NCBI GenBank assembly: GCA_964035545.1
Contig: OZ037767.1
Coordinates: 14,286,801-14,350,800 of the forward strand
Length of the DNA stretch: 64,000 nt
Source: Bugula neritina
Lineage: Eukaryota; Bryozoa; Gymnolaemata; Cheilostomatida; Bugulidae
Direction: 5' to 3'
This document shows positions 12,701 through 25,112 of the stretch, one piece after another. Position 1 is the stretch's first letter. Every line of letters starts with the position of its first letter. The notes beneath the pieces are model-generated. The model did not search any database. It saw only the letters and a program-made list of their open reading frames with translations, and was not told the DNA's origin. The position numbers and the translations under genes were made by a program.

Positions 12701-15602
12701 AGTTAGTGAATGTTGTATCAAACTGTCGCTCAATCTGACATTTTTAGTTGCGTTTAAATCTTAAACTTATTTCTGACAGTAAATTTTTGATAGAAGCATG
12801 TTTGAACTAAACTTCAGAGACTAAAACTTCTTTTATTGAAATAGCAATTGGCAAAGTCTACTACTAGCAGCTACTAACTAGCAATCGGCAACTACTAACT
12901 AGCAATTGGGCAATAACAACTGAATCTAACTATATTATTATATTGTCTACTAACAGCAACTTGTGTAGTCATTTTCATGTGAACTCCATCAATCCTGTGA
13001 AACACCTTTGGTTGACCTCTCAGTTCTTCTGCTATATTTTCAAGTTCTAGACTGAATATTACAGGAGGAGAGCTCAGTTATGGACACTGTTGGTGTCATC
13101 TGTATGGACAGAGAGGGAAACTTAGCCTGTGCTCTGTCCAGTGGAGGAATAGCTTTAAAACATAGTGGCAGGGTGGGCCAAGTAAGGTCTCGACTTTTCC
13201 ATTACTGTTATATCTAGAAATATTTATGGTATTTTTAGGCTTCATGTTTCAAATCTTAGTAATTTAGCAAATGTTTATTTTGTGTGTTTTGTTACTTTTA
13301 CAATGAAAAATGTCTTAAAACTTTTGTGTTGAATAAGTGTTTTGATAAATTTTCTGTTGTAATCCCTCCAAACCATACCATCTCCTGTTCTCTAAACTAT
13401 AAGCTATTGTGTACTGCAGCAGTTTGCTATATGGATTTGTATGCTTGAAGTTGTCTTCTCCACCACTCTATACCACTGTGTATTACTCTATACCACTCTA
13501 CACCACTCTAAATCACTCTGCACCACTGTTTACCACTCTACACAACTGTGTGCTACTCTATACAACTGTATACCACTATATACTACTCTTTAGTACTCTA
13601 TATTATTCTACTTCCATCTAATCCAAAGAGTGCTGCCTTACCTCTACCTAAGAACTTCTCTTCTCTGTATTCTTATAACTTGTAGGCAGCACTAGTTGGC
13701 TCTGGTTGCTGGGTGGAAAAGAATATCGCCGTGGCAACAACAGGTGAGTTTCCTGTGTGTCATAATATTAGTAGCAGGTGAGAGTGGACAGTCTCACAGC
13801 CTTGTTGTCATGTGCAGAATATCACATGTTTATTGGTTTGTGAGACTTTGTAGCTTCTAGATAGTGTGTGATACTATCAATACATTGGTTATCATAACTA
13901 ACTGATATGTAATAAATATCATCCTGGGGAAATTACAGTTGAATATAAGCCCTACCCTAAGAAGGTCACATCTAGATATAAGCACTGCTTGGGATATGTA
14001 GTATTGTGATTACCCAGTGGCCTTGTGCTGTAATTGGTTAGTGTGGTAAGACGGAGGTCTCGGGTTCGAGCCCCAGTGGAGGCAATTATTTTACCGGATA
14101 GTTACATAGTTATATAGTTACATATAAGCACACTTGCCAACATGACTGGAGACTATTCTAAATCAGAAGTTTTTGAGAAACCGTTTTTAGCTTTGTGGTA
14201 AAAACCCAATGGACAGTTTTCAATGTTAATTATTCTGTATCACGTATTAGCAGTTTCCCTCACAAATATTCAGCTTATTACTTTTTGTTGTAAAGTTGTC
14301 TAGAGTTTAGATTCTCTACCAGGTTGTGGTGAGCAGTTGATGAGAACTCTGCTGGCCAAGACTGTCTCTGATGACTTGCAGGCAGCGTCTGGCAGCTGCC
14401 AACCTGTTGAGGTGTTCAACCAGACAATGAAGTCCTCTTTCATTGGTTAGTGTAGCACTATTTGATTGGTTGATGCAGTAAGTTTCAGTGTCACATCATT
14501 TGCCTGGCTAATAAAGTAGGTTTTTAGTGTTATGTGAGCTGATTGGCTGATGCAGTAAGTTTACAAAGTGTCACGCTATTTCATTGGCTGAGGAAAAAAG
14601 TTTTAGAGTGTCGCACTATTTGATTGGTTGATGCAGTAGCTCCAGTTTTTTTCAAAGCAGAACTATAAATTAGTCAAAACATTCTTGTTATGTTTATAGA
14701 GTAGCGCCTTTTTACAATGAGTTGATTTGTTGATCAATTATTTGATTTGTTGATTGATAAATTGATTGATAAATAATTTCATTTTTAGCAATGCTAGAAC
14801 TTTCTCAGCGATTTGTTATATGGGTTTTTAGAGTGAAGTTATAAAACACAAACATGCTTTATACTGCATAACTATCGGTTGTGTGTAGTTTGGTATAATA
14901 TTTTCACTGTTTACCTTCCTTTAGACAACCCTGTTCTGGTAAAAGATGATGTGAAACTTGCTGGTGCTATTGTATTGTATGTGAATCCTGAATCTTCATC
15001 AGGTTTGTTGCACACAATAATATACTATAACATTAGTATGCAGTGTAACATCATATAAATTATTATAAATATACAATTATCCATAATATCTCATAATATA
15101 AATATACAATGTATCATAATAATATCTAGTAATATGAATTTGCGATCTACCATAATAGTAAAAAGTTATATAAGTATGTAATGTATCATAATACAGAGTA
15201 ATATAATTAAGAGGTGTGTGATATAGTATATTTATTATACATTATATGTATTTAATTATATCATATGTGTGTACGTCTGTGTGTGTGTATAATACCATGT
15301 GGTGCATTATAGTTTATATGTCATTTATTATCAGTTATGATGTCATGTTATTCTACGAAATTTCAATTAACTGTGCTGCACTTTTGTGAACAACTATAAG
15401 TTTAATTTATTCTAGTAACTGATTGTATTTTCTAGTTGAGTTAATGTGGAGCCATACTACTAAGAGCATGTGTGTGTCATATATGACAGCTGAGTGTGCC
15501 CACCCACAGAGTTTAGTCACTAGACTGGCATCTGGCAAGGTGTCACAGGTGCCCTTCACCAGTGGTATTGGATTACGTTTTGAAACACAAGCACCTGTTT
15601 AG
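9730..15602 (+). CDS. TASP1: Threonine aspartase 1 (taspase-1), complete 11-exon gene
   Basis: Exons: 9730-9763, 10356-10423, 10633-10723, 11356-11533, 12001-12080, 12573-12697, 13065-13181, 13686-13743, 14323-14445, 14925-15002 and 15436-15602. They sum to 1119 nt with consistent phases and code for 372 aa. The product is a type-2-asparaginase-fold (Ntn hydrolase) protease that cleaves after Asp in nuclear regulators such as MLL and TFIIA. Visible landmarks: HAGAGYH near the N-terminus, [34 protein letters not shown], then MDTVGVI, where Thr200 is the expected autocleavage nucleophile after Asp199. [25 protein letters not shown] and [14 protein letters not shown] follow. A basic stretch (RGTKRK) lies in the loop before the cleavage site, where vertebrate taspase has its nuclear localisation signal. 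The start ATG follows an in-frame TGA by one codon. The N-terminus is about 30-40 residues shorter than in vertebrates. Confidence 0.95.
11065..11300. repeat. Degenerate (CA)n tract in TASP1 intron 3
   Basis: About 235 bp of CACACA interrupted by T and G. Overlapping open frames on both strands here are low-complexity artefacts. Confidence 0.9.
13446..13620. repeat. Degenerate TACCACTCTA tandem repeat in TASP1 intron 7
   Basis: About 175 bp built from imperfect 10-11-base units such as TATACCACTCTA. The 70-codon open frame across it is repeat-derived. Confidence 0.8.
13998..14094 (+). mobile_element. tRNA-like mobile element copy in TASP1 intron 8
   Basis: Starts GTAGTATTGTGATTACCCAG and ends GGCAATTATTTTAC, with a B-box-like GGGTTCGAGCCCCAG. 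It is flanked by GGATA at 13992-13996 and 14096-14100, a possible short target duplication. The anticodon region is shorter than in the 2652 copy. Confidence 0.65.
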
Positions 15603-15651
15603 ATGAGTGGTCACATTAGAAACCGTTCTTGTATAGCTGTCACATTTAAAT

Positions 15652-18600
15652 GTGACCCATCACGACAAAACCGGGAACTTGGCGGCATTCATGAAGTGTA
15701 GTAAATGAAGGTTAAATTTTGAAAAATCAAAAATTGAAATGTTTTGCCAGTTTTTAAATTTTAAACTTTTCTTATACAGAAAAACTCAAGGATTTCAAAT
15801 ATCATATTTTCGCAAGCATTTGCTAATTCCTTCAACCTCAAAATCAACTCTAAAGTTGGTAACTATGCATTAAATATTTCTTCAAAATGGCGGATCGTAG
15901 TCAAGTTGACTCGGAGTTATCATTACTATTACGAAAATGAAATTAAAACATTTCATAGCGCGGAATCCTACAAATAATTCTTCGTTTAATAAAGGTAGCT
16001 CTTGCATTCTCCTCGCATGATAGGAAGCCTACTTCTGAAACTAAGTTTAGTATTAGCTATTTTTGGCGCTGGCTGCAAAGATTAAGTTAGCTTTTAACGC
16101 AACTAAATTCCTTAGCTGTAGTTTAATATTGATCTTTATCTTTGGACTTTATGATTAAATCACTACAAAGCAGGTAATTATACTGAAAATAGCTCATTTA
16201 CGCTACTAAATAATTATATAATTTACTAGTAGTTATTAACTTATACTTATAGTTAAAGTTATACTTCTACTTCTAATGTTGTAGTTGTTGAATTTAATAA
16301 TAATATTAATAATCATGATTAAAATATCATAATCAATCCGAGTTATATACTTATTAAGTTATTTGTATTATTAAATAATAGTAGTATTACATTTTCATTT
16401 TGATTTAGTGATTTACTCTAGCCTATGTAGGTCAAATGCTTTCTTGACTTTCATTTTTAACAGCTGATGCTAAGAAGATGATATTTTTAACTTGAAATTT
16501 TTAGTATTGAGTGTTTTATTTTTATTCAAAATTAAATGCTCATACTCACATTGATAATACTATTAAATAGGGTTCAGTATTACACTAATACTATTAGTAA
16601 TTATTTCAGTTAGTTCTTGTGATAATCTTATTGAATACTATATTATTATTATCATTAACTTGAAGTTCATAGTATTAAATGTTCATTTTCATATTGATTA
16701 TTTATAGAAATTTTAAGTCTGGGCATGTTAAGTGGTCCACAGTCAGCGGAGCGCCACTTTTATATTGAATATGAATATTTAACATAATCTATACTCATAC
16801 TCATACTGAAATATCGAATGTGATTCAATTTGAATAAGTTCAAGTATAATAATAATATTCATAATAACAGTGATTAAGATCTTTAAGAGTGAAACAATAA
16901 TAATGATGTCAAAATAAAGTCACTTGTTGTTAGTCACTGTCAGCCTAACACTTACAGCTACCGTTAGTTTAAATCTTATAGTTATCTATGACTATTAGAA
17001 TACATCACTTTTATCATGCAAGACTTTCCAGTTTCAAAATAGAATTGGAGTACTACAACTACTTATGCTGATTTATTTATTATATTTATTTATATTTAAG
17101 TAAATAATTGAATTTAAATTGGTTTTGCAGTAGCTATATTTAGTAGGTTTTGTTGCTACTTGGCTAGCTCTGTCTACTCACTTTGAATTGAATGTTAAAT
17201 AGTATATTGATTAGTTAGTTGTTTTATTTTTCAAATGCAAGCTCATTGCTTTAGTACTGCAGATTCAAACATGCTAAATATTCAAATGACTTAATTTTTG
17301 ATGGCAATAGAAAAAGAAAATATTATTATTACTACATCATGATTATTATTCAGGAATATAACATTATTTTCATTTTAGGAAAGTGAAGATGTGAGGGCAA
17401 CATGATGGAACTTGTCGATGAGGTGCTGTTTGGTATGTCGCCTATACAGCTCAAGAGCATGCTGCATATAACCTATCATTCTTACACTTGTGATCCAGAC
17501 TCCCTGCATTTGGAGAGCTACCGCTTCCAAGCTTATAGCTTCTGCTAACTTTACTCGAAAAAAGGTGTCTAGTATTTCATTATGCTCAAAAATTTTATAA
17601 ATAGCTAGTTTGCAAATGTGCCTTCAAACTTGCTATAAACTTAAATGTTGAGAAATTGCTCATTAATTATTAGCTGCTGTAATATAGTAGTTAAATGGTG
17701 TTAAAACAATTACATTTTATAGCCAGATTTAATTTCTAATGTACTATTGTTCTCTTTTATAATCTAAAACTAAGTTTAATATTATAATTGCAGGTCTAAG
17801 TGGCTATAGATGAACAGGGTAGATTTATAGTAGCAGCATCTATTAACTTTGACTACTGGAATATCGTTTGTAGCAGCAATTAAGCTCTTGGTTATGTGCT
17901 TATAGTCTGTAAACTCACGCTATGAAGAACAAGGACATAGATTCAGAGACCATAGGAACCACCTAAGCAGTCTTTCTGCTATATGAATTAATTTAAGTTT
18001 CATTTATGCTGAATTTCTACACTTTTATCTGTTTATAATAATTGATTTGAAGATTAAAAATAACTTGTACCTTATTTTCTTGTATGGATACTCAATATCT
18101 CAACTGATTCCCTATGTGTAACTTTTGATCACTCTACATTGTAACTGTATGACTGAATAAATTTTGTATAATATCATAATAGTTGAATGATTCTCTCATA
18201 TGATTTTTACGCATGAAACAATTGATACTATCGAATGGCATGGCTCAATAGCTACAGTTGGACATGTTACATGAGATATTAATAATGAGGGAAATAGCAA
18301 ACGTAAAACAGGAAATGGCTGCCATTTTGTTTCATACGACACCTAGTTAGCATAGTTGGTTCAAATGAATGTCGGTGCAAAAAAGTGCTTAAAGGTCCTT
18401 ATATGTGCTGAAAGTAGCAAAATTTTCAACTGTTATCACAATTTAATAGCTATTCGGGAAAATAAAGTTACAACAAGTTTGGCGGCCATCTTTGACCTAA
18501 TTTTTCGTTTAGGAAACGTAAAAACTGGTTGAGCTGAAAGCCCATACTTGAAAAAATGTTTTGATACCAAATTTGTCCAGTTTGCTAGAATAAAAAGGCT

Positions 18601-18862
18601 CGTTGCTAAGGCTTGACAAATGTAAACAAATAATCCATAAATTATTCCAGACCTCCTTACTTTAAAAGCGAATTTCTCAAAAACGTAAATTGACTGTTTT
18701 AAAACCGCCAAGGCTTTTGAATATCAATATCTCGAGTTCTATTTGCACTAGAGACTTCAAATAAATTGCAAAATGATTGCAAAGACCTGCTCTTTAACTC
18801 TATACTAATAACTCAATTTTGAAAAACTGACCAACGTTCCCTGTTTTGTGGTGGGAGGTCAC
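15652..18862. mobile_element. 3.2-kb terminal-inverted-repeat element
   Basis: The left end starts GTGACCCATCACGACAAAAC and continues CGGGAAC. The right end, read on the minus strand, starts GTGACCTCCCACCACAAAAC and continues AGGGAAC. AAAT directly flanks both ends (15648-15651 and 18863-18866), a candidate 4-bp target duplication. No transposase was recognised inside, so it is probably non-autonomous. It begins 50 bp after the TASP1 stop, so the TASP1 3' UTR probably runs into it; an AATAAA lies at about 15985. A small ORF (17402-17548) and a second AATAAA (about 18154) lie within. Confidence 0.5.
17402..17548 (+). CDS. 48-codon small ORF, unrecognised
   Basis: Starts at a double ATG (MMELVDEVLFGMSP) and ends RFQAYSFC before TAA. 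It is much richer in G+C and in non-repetitive residues than its AT-rich surroundings. A polypyrimidine-AG acceptor-like site (cattttcattttag, ending about 17380) lies just upstream, with an in-frame TGA between it and the ATG. A polyadenylation signal lies at about 18154. It sits inside the 15652-18862 inverted-repeat element, so it may belong to the element, be captured host sequence, or be a chance frame. No family was recognised. Confidence 0.3.
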   Translation: MMELVDEVLFGMSPIQLKSMLHITYHSYTCDPDSLHLESYRFQAYSFC

Positions 18863-19050
18863 AAATGTTGATGCATGATAGCCTTTGGGAATTATTGTCT
18901 CTCCAAAGAAATATTTTTACATTTTGTAGAAAAAAGTGTGTATTTTTTTATATGTTGTAATTATTGTATATATTGTAAAAAATCAGTTAGAGCTTCAATA
19001 AGCGAGTTTATTCTGTAAATAGTTAGTTTTTGTGTATCAAATTATTATAT

Positions 19051-19640
<590 letters not shown>

Positions 19641-20075
19641 AGCCGAATATCACTTTATTTCTCTTTATTCTATTATATATACCATAAAAAATTATTTATA
19701 CTTGTGTGTTACAGTCTTGCAACAAAATCATACAAAGTGCTACTATGTGTTGATAAATTACATATAAATACTAATTCATGCACACACTTTACAATAAATC
19801 AGTTATACAATTTACACCTTGTTGTTTAATAGTTTGCTGAAGTTTCCAAACCTGCTTGTGTATATTGCATAAATAAATCTATTTTTGTCTTTTTTTCACA
19901 AATAAAAAAGCTGATCACATATGTAAAGATACAAAATCTCAATTTCAATACCATAGAAAAAAACAACATTCAAAAAGTAGTAAGTTATAAAATATTCTAC
20001 AAAACTTTATGTTAAATTAAACTTGGAGTTGTTTTATAGTCACTCATAAATTCCTGTTTTTGCATCCTTTGTTGC

Positions 20076-22039
20076 CTATTCTTCTGCACCATTATTTATT
20101 CCCTGTATTTCATCCAGTTTGCGTTGTGTTGCCTCATCTCTCTCCTTCATATCATCTGTTCGCTTTTCACTGTAGTCAGTAACATTCAAGAACTTTGCTA
20201 GGCTGAAGTAGTCACTCTCTGTGAAAGCTTTCAGAGTGCAGTCTTGAGATGTCATCAATTGACATAAATCTTCTTCATTGTTCTGGTAAGGCCTAACTGC
20301 TTTAATTCTCAATTTAAATCTGTAGTCTTCAGCAAACTTTCTCAATGCTCTAGCACAATTCTTTTCTTGAGCACCACACGGCGCAAAGGTAAGATATATG
20401 TCCAACATTACTGGCTTGACATCTGCTTCGTATCTGTCCTCATAATAAGCCTCTCGATAAGCCTCCATGAATTTCTGCTCTGCATGTGACTCCTCATCAC
20501 TTTTGAACAACCTTATAGTTGTTTTCTTGGCAACATAGCTGCGAACAAATAGATATCTTGGACATGGCGGAGTAATCTCCTCTGTATAGACCTTCCAAGC
20601 ACTCTCTACAAGATACATCAATAATCTATGGCAAAACGAAATAATAAATATAATAATTATTTACTATGGCAGATTAAAAATTTTGAGATCACATGGTAAC
20701 TTTAATATCTTCATTGGATGGTATTTTATTTACTCACTATCCTGTATTTTTCTCAGCTGTTTTTCTGTTTTCATGTCTCTCAATGCTAGTGTAGCTTGTG
20801 GAATTATTGGAAAACGCAAGTACCCTGCGAGATTGAGGTAGTCTTCCTCTGTGAGAAATCTGACAGTGCAGTACGCAGATGTCATCAACTCACACAACTC
20901 TTCTTCATTTGCAGGGTCAGGTTCAACTGCATTAATGACATTCAACTGAAAACTGTATTCTTCTGCAAAAGCTTTCAACTGGCCAGCATCATTCATTGAA
21001 TGAGTAAGATACACATCCAACTTTACTTGTTTGTCTCCTCCTCCATGTCTTTTCTTATTATCCTTTTTAAATTCCTTTACAAATTTCTGCTCTGCATGCA
21101 GCTCATCACTTGTAAAAAGCCGGTCTCTACTCTCATCACCATGGTAGTGCACAAATAAATATGTTCGAGATGACGGAATGTAGGTATCTGTAAAAACCTT
21201 CCAAGCACTTTCTACAAGAAATATCGATCCAAACTTGTGTAAAATTAATTTAGATCAATATAACATTTGCTATGGTAGGTTGGCAATTATTTTAAATTAG
21301 TCACTTTAATATCTGCGTTGCATATTTATACAGCCATACTCACCATACAGTATTTTTTCGAGATGGAGTCGTGTCTCCTCATCTCTATCCTTCATATCCT
21401 GTGTGTACTCCCAATCTTCTTCAATACCCAAATACTGTGTTAGGTCTATGTAGTCCTGCTCTGTGAAAGCTTCCACAGTGCAGTATCGAGATGTCATCAA
21501 GTAACACAATTCTTCTATATTTTGATAGTAAGGTGCAGCTACTTTAATATTCAACTCAAAGTTGTAGTCTTTAGCAAATGCTCTCAACTTTGTAGCACAA
21601 TTCTTTCCTCGAGCACCACACGGAGCATAGGTAAGATACATGTCCAACTTTACTCGTTCACTTAATTCGTTCTGATATCTATTGGCATACTCGTTTCTAT
21701 AAGCATTCATGAAGTTCTCCTCTGCATGTAACCCCATAGCATTTTGAAAAAATCTATTGTGATTCTCGACACTAGGGTGGCGGTGTACAAGTAAGAAGGT
21801 CCTAGACTGATAATAGTTGTTATAGCCCATGTTTTTATAGTCAGACCTGACATTATCTAAAAATTATTTAGACAAGTGTAAAATAAAATAATTAATATTC
21901 TTAAGAAATTCTTAGCAAAGTTAAAAAATAGTCACTTCAATATCTACATAATAATATTTGTATGTAATCATATATATATATACTCACTAATCACTCTACT
22001 ATCTGTCAATGGTAAAGGAATTCTTGGTTGATTCTGCAT
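20076..22039 (-). CDS. Triple-domain AID/APOBEC-like cytidine deaminase
   Basis: Four exons on the minus strand: 22039-21988 (MQNQPRIPLPLTDSRV), 21856-21344, 21211-20738 and 20605-20076. They total 1569 nt and code for 522 aa. Each domain exon starts after a TAG acceptor and, except the last, ends at GTGAGT; all joins are phase 1. Each exon is one deaminase domain. Domain 1 (about residues 18-188) has HAE (His61, Glu63) and PC-x6-C (Cys97, Cys104). Domain 2 (189-346) keeps HAE (227-229), but the PC...C segment is replaced by a shorter THSMNDAGQ. Domain 3 (347-522) has His387, Glu389, Cys423 and Cys430. After the zinc site come IKxxxPYY-like and AFTExDY-like motifs. These align with the strand-4 and TFKDY regions of AID/APOBEC proteins. 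That family deaminates cytosine in single-stranded DNA or RNA. There is no signal peptide. Separate single-domain transcripts are the alternative, but each would read through a consensus donor. Confidence 0.75.
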
Positions 22040-22559
22040 ATTCTTCTAATCCGCTGAAGTTTATTGCAACCAACTATTCATGTGTCTAGTTGTTATCTGA
22101 CACAGCATACGCGGTTGTTGAGAATCACAGGTCAGGTTTTTCAGGTTTATTAACCAATCAACTTGTCTAAAAAGTTAGCAGCCATTGTCATGTTGTTATT
22201 CACTATTGGACAAGTAAACCTAAACTATTATAGGAATAAGGTATAGGATAATTGTTTATTAATAATATTTATTTTGAGAAGTTGTCTGTGTACTCTCATC
22301 TGATTGGTCAGACTATTGAGTATATATAGCCTGAGTACCTACTTTATGGAATTATAATTGACAAAGTACACACTAAACTATATGAGTCATATTTATACCC
22401 AAGAACTAAGTATATTTTATATATCTAATCTAATATCTCGCGCAATAAATACTCAGCTACAGGATAATATGCAGCAATATACTGCCACATGCTTCATTAT
22501 ATTTCATATGGCAACACTATCAGTACAGTAAACCTGAAAAGGGTCAGCATTTTGTACTA

Positions 22560-23180
22560 TTGCATGTATTATACTTATTTTATGCAGTAACACTTATAAT
22601 ATGATATACGTATAATAGGAAGATATTAGAGCAACCTACAAGCAATGGGGATACCCATCAAATAATTCATAAGCTAAACACTTACTAAGATAGAGTGTTG
22701 AGTGAAATATTAATAATTATATTATATGCCATCACATATGTTACTACATATAATTTTAGTCCAGTATAATAAAGCGGAAGTAGACTATAAAATATCTTTG
22801 AGTAACAAATTGTATTTAGTGCCAACTTTTCTATTAAATACAGACAATAATATGCTTAAATAATCAACTTCTTAACTTGCCCAGGATTTTGCTGTTAAAA
22901 TGAAAGTATTTATAGGTGACCCAAAGATTTTTCTGTTATAAACTATAGTGTATATAAGAAGTGCAACTGAGTTAGATTGAATAGTATCATTAGTTGATCT
23001 TAGTAGGAATTTTGACATAAATTGTAATACAAAGTTAACAAAATACAGTAAAATTTTTCCTTTTGTCAATCAGAGAGGTAAACATCTGTACAATAATTAT
23101 ATATAATCTAACACACATTTGGTATAACTCTACAACTAACATATAGTTACAGGTAAAGTAGATAAAGGAATGCAGCTGCA
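22560..23180. repeat. Dispersed repeat unit shared with 32276-32900 and 37140-37690
   Basis: Contains recurring landmarks such as GAGCAACCTACAAGCA, TTTAGTGCCAACTTTTCTAT, TTTTGCTGTTAAAATGAAA and AACACACATTTGGTATAACT, in the same order as in two other places. The tail also matches 1-120. Short minus-strand frames at 22872-23069 and 32618-32836 are parts of this repeat, not genes. Confidence 0.8.
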
Positions 23181-23220
23181 TGCAGAAAAGTATAGGTCAA
23201 GTAAAACAGGTTAAAATTCC

Positions 23221-23395
23221 CAGAACTCAGTTTTATAAATGGACCAGCTCTACATGAACTCAGTTAATTGTTTAGTTCAGGTCCATCTTGCTTCAATTTT
23301 ATAAATGGACCAGCTCTACATGAAATCAATTACTTTTTTAGTTCAGGTTCATCTTGATTCAATTTATTAAGTGGTCCAGCTCTATATGGGCTGAA
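23221..23395. repeat. Three tandem units of about 60-70 bp
   Basis: Each unit carries a variant of TAAATGGACCAGCTCTACAT followed by TTAGTTCAGGTCCATCTTG. The unit overlaps the palindromic-looking pair GGACCAGCT / AGGTCCAT. Confidence 0.7.
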
Positions 23396-23678
23396 TATGT
23401 CCAGCACTGCAAGACAGCTGCAGATGTTCCAGTTTAAGATGTAGGAAATTTTTCTTTAGTTATCAAACTATGTAGAAGTTACTATATATACCTCATTACT
23501 AATCATACAGTCTTTATAAAATGTATGTCCTGCTGTTATGATATATACTCTGTATGTATAATAAATATAAAAAGACAGAACACATGTGAACACTCAATAG
23601 AATACAAAATGTTGAGCCCTAAATATAACACTGCAGGAGAGTTAGATAATATATTATATGTGGTATATTATATACTAA

Positions 23679-24093
23679 GCCTAGGACCACACTGTGCGTA
23701 TTTTTGCATGCGAAAATTTAAAACACAAGTAGCAACGGTGTCCACTGTATGCGTTAAGAAAACATTTGCACTTGTCGCTCAGCATTCTGAACGCAGGTGC
23801 GAATCGTCTCTGTCGTCGTCACGTAATTGGCTGGTAGTTATTTAGCGAGCCCAGTTTTTTTAATTTTAGTACTACATTCCAGAAAGTTGCGTTTTATTGA
23901 AAGCGAGTACGATTGAAAAACGAAAACTTTATTTATCCCGCACTTGTAGCCATAACAACAAGGCGAGCAGTAAAGTTAAACGCAAATATTATTAGCTAGT
24001 AGTTTTCCGATCTCACTGACTCTACAGTGGACATCTTTGCTACTTGTGGTTTCAATTTTCGCATGCGAAAATACGCACAGTGTGGCCCTAGGC
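23679..24093. mobile_element. Harbinger-like MITE, copy 1 (415 bp)
   Basis: The terminal inverted repeats start GCCTAGG and continue CCACACTGTGCGTATTTT; about 70 bp are shared between the ends (the inner part includes ACAAGTAGCAA and GTGTCCACTGTA). It is flanked by TAA at 23676-23678 and 24094-24096. A 3-bp TWA target duplication is the PIF/Harbinger signature. The interior has no coding capacity. Confidence 0.8.
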
Positions 24094-24149
24094 TAACATG
24101 GTATATATACAAACATATATATACCATGTATGTATAATAAATATAAATA

Positions 24150-24350
<201 letters not shown>

Positions 24351-25112
24351 AATCATATACATAGTTTATGCTGAAAACTATGTTTCAGCTATAGTTAGTA
24401 GGTCTAGTCTTGTGATGCATATCTCATAATACCGAAGTTATCTCTATTATAGCATTTAGCATTTGCACACTACCTATTTTGCTTTAGTTTAGTTTTTAGT
24501 TTATTCTATGCGTTCAGTTGAGCATTTTTAGATCCAGGCTGGACGATTACAGAATTACTAAAGTTCTGCACAGTTTGGCTCCATTGAATATTATCTAAGT
24601 ATGCGATCTTATTTATAACCAGCAATACTTAACTCTATTTCTCTTAATTTTATTATTTATATTATAGATAAATATTTTTTATGTTTTGCAGGTCAAATGT
24701 CACAAAAACATCACAAAATATGCTACCATGTGTCGATAAATTACAGATAAATACTGATTCAAACACGAACATGACAGTAAAGTCACAGTTTTATAATTTA
24801 AACTCCACTATATCATACTCAACCAAAAGTTTAGAAACTTGAGGCTTGCACATTACATAAATTTATAACAAATATTTTGTAAACTGCTCAACTATATAGA
24901 AAAAATTCTATTAATGTCACAAAGAAAAGGTGTTCATACTTACAAATACAAAAAAGTGATCTCCATAGAATAAATAACAATAATTAAAATGTAGTAAATT
25001 CTACAAATTATAAAATGCTATGTAAAACTATTTTATGTTAAATTCAATTTGAAATCGTATTAAGTTCACTCAGATTATAGATGTATATTTTTGACACCAT
25101 CTCCCAACTCAT

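Noticed and set aside
18436-18711. 91-codon minus-strand frame
   Set aside because: AT-rich non-coding part of the inverted-repeat element; no domain, no splice context.
20730-21152. Middle deaminase frame as a separate single-domain gene
   Set aside because: It ends by reading through a GTGAGT donor and starts after an acceptor with matching phase, so it is better explained as an internal exon.
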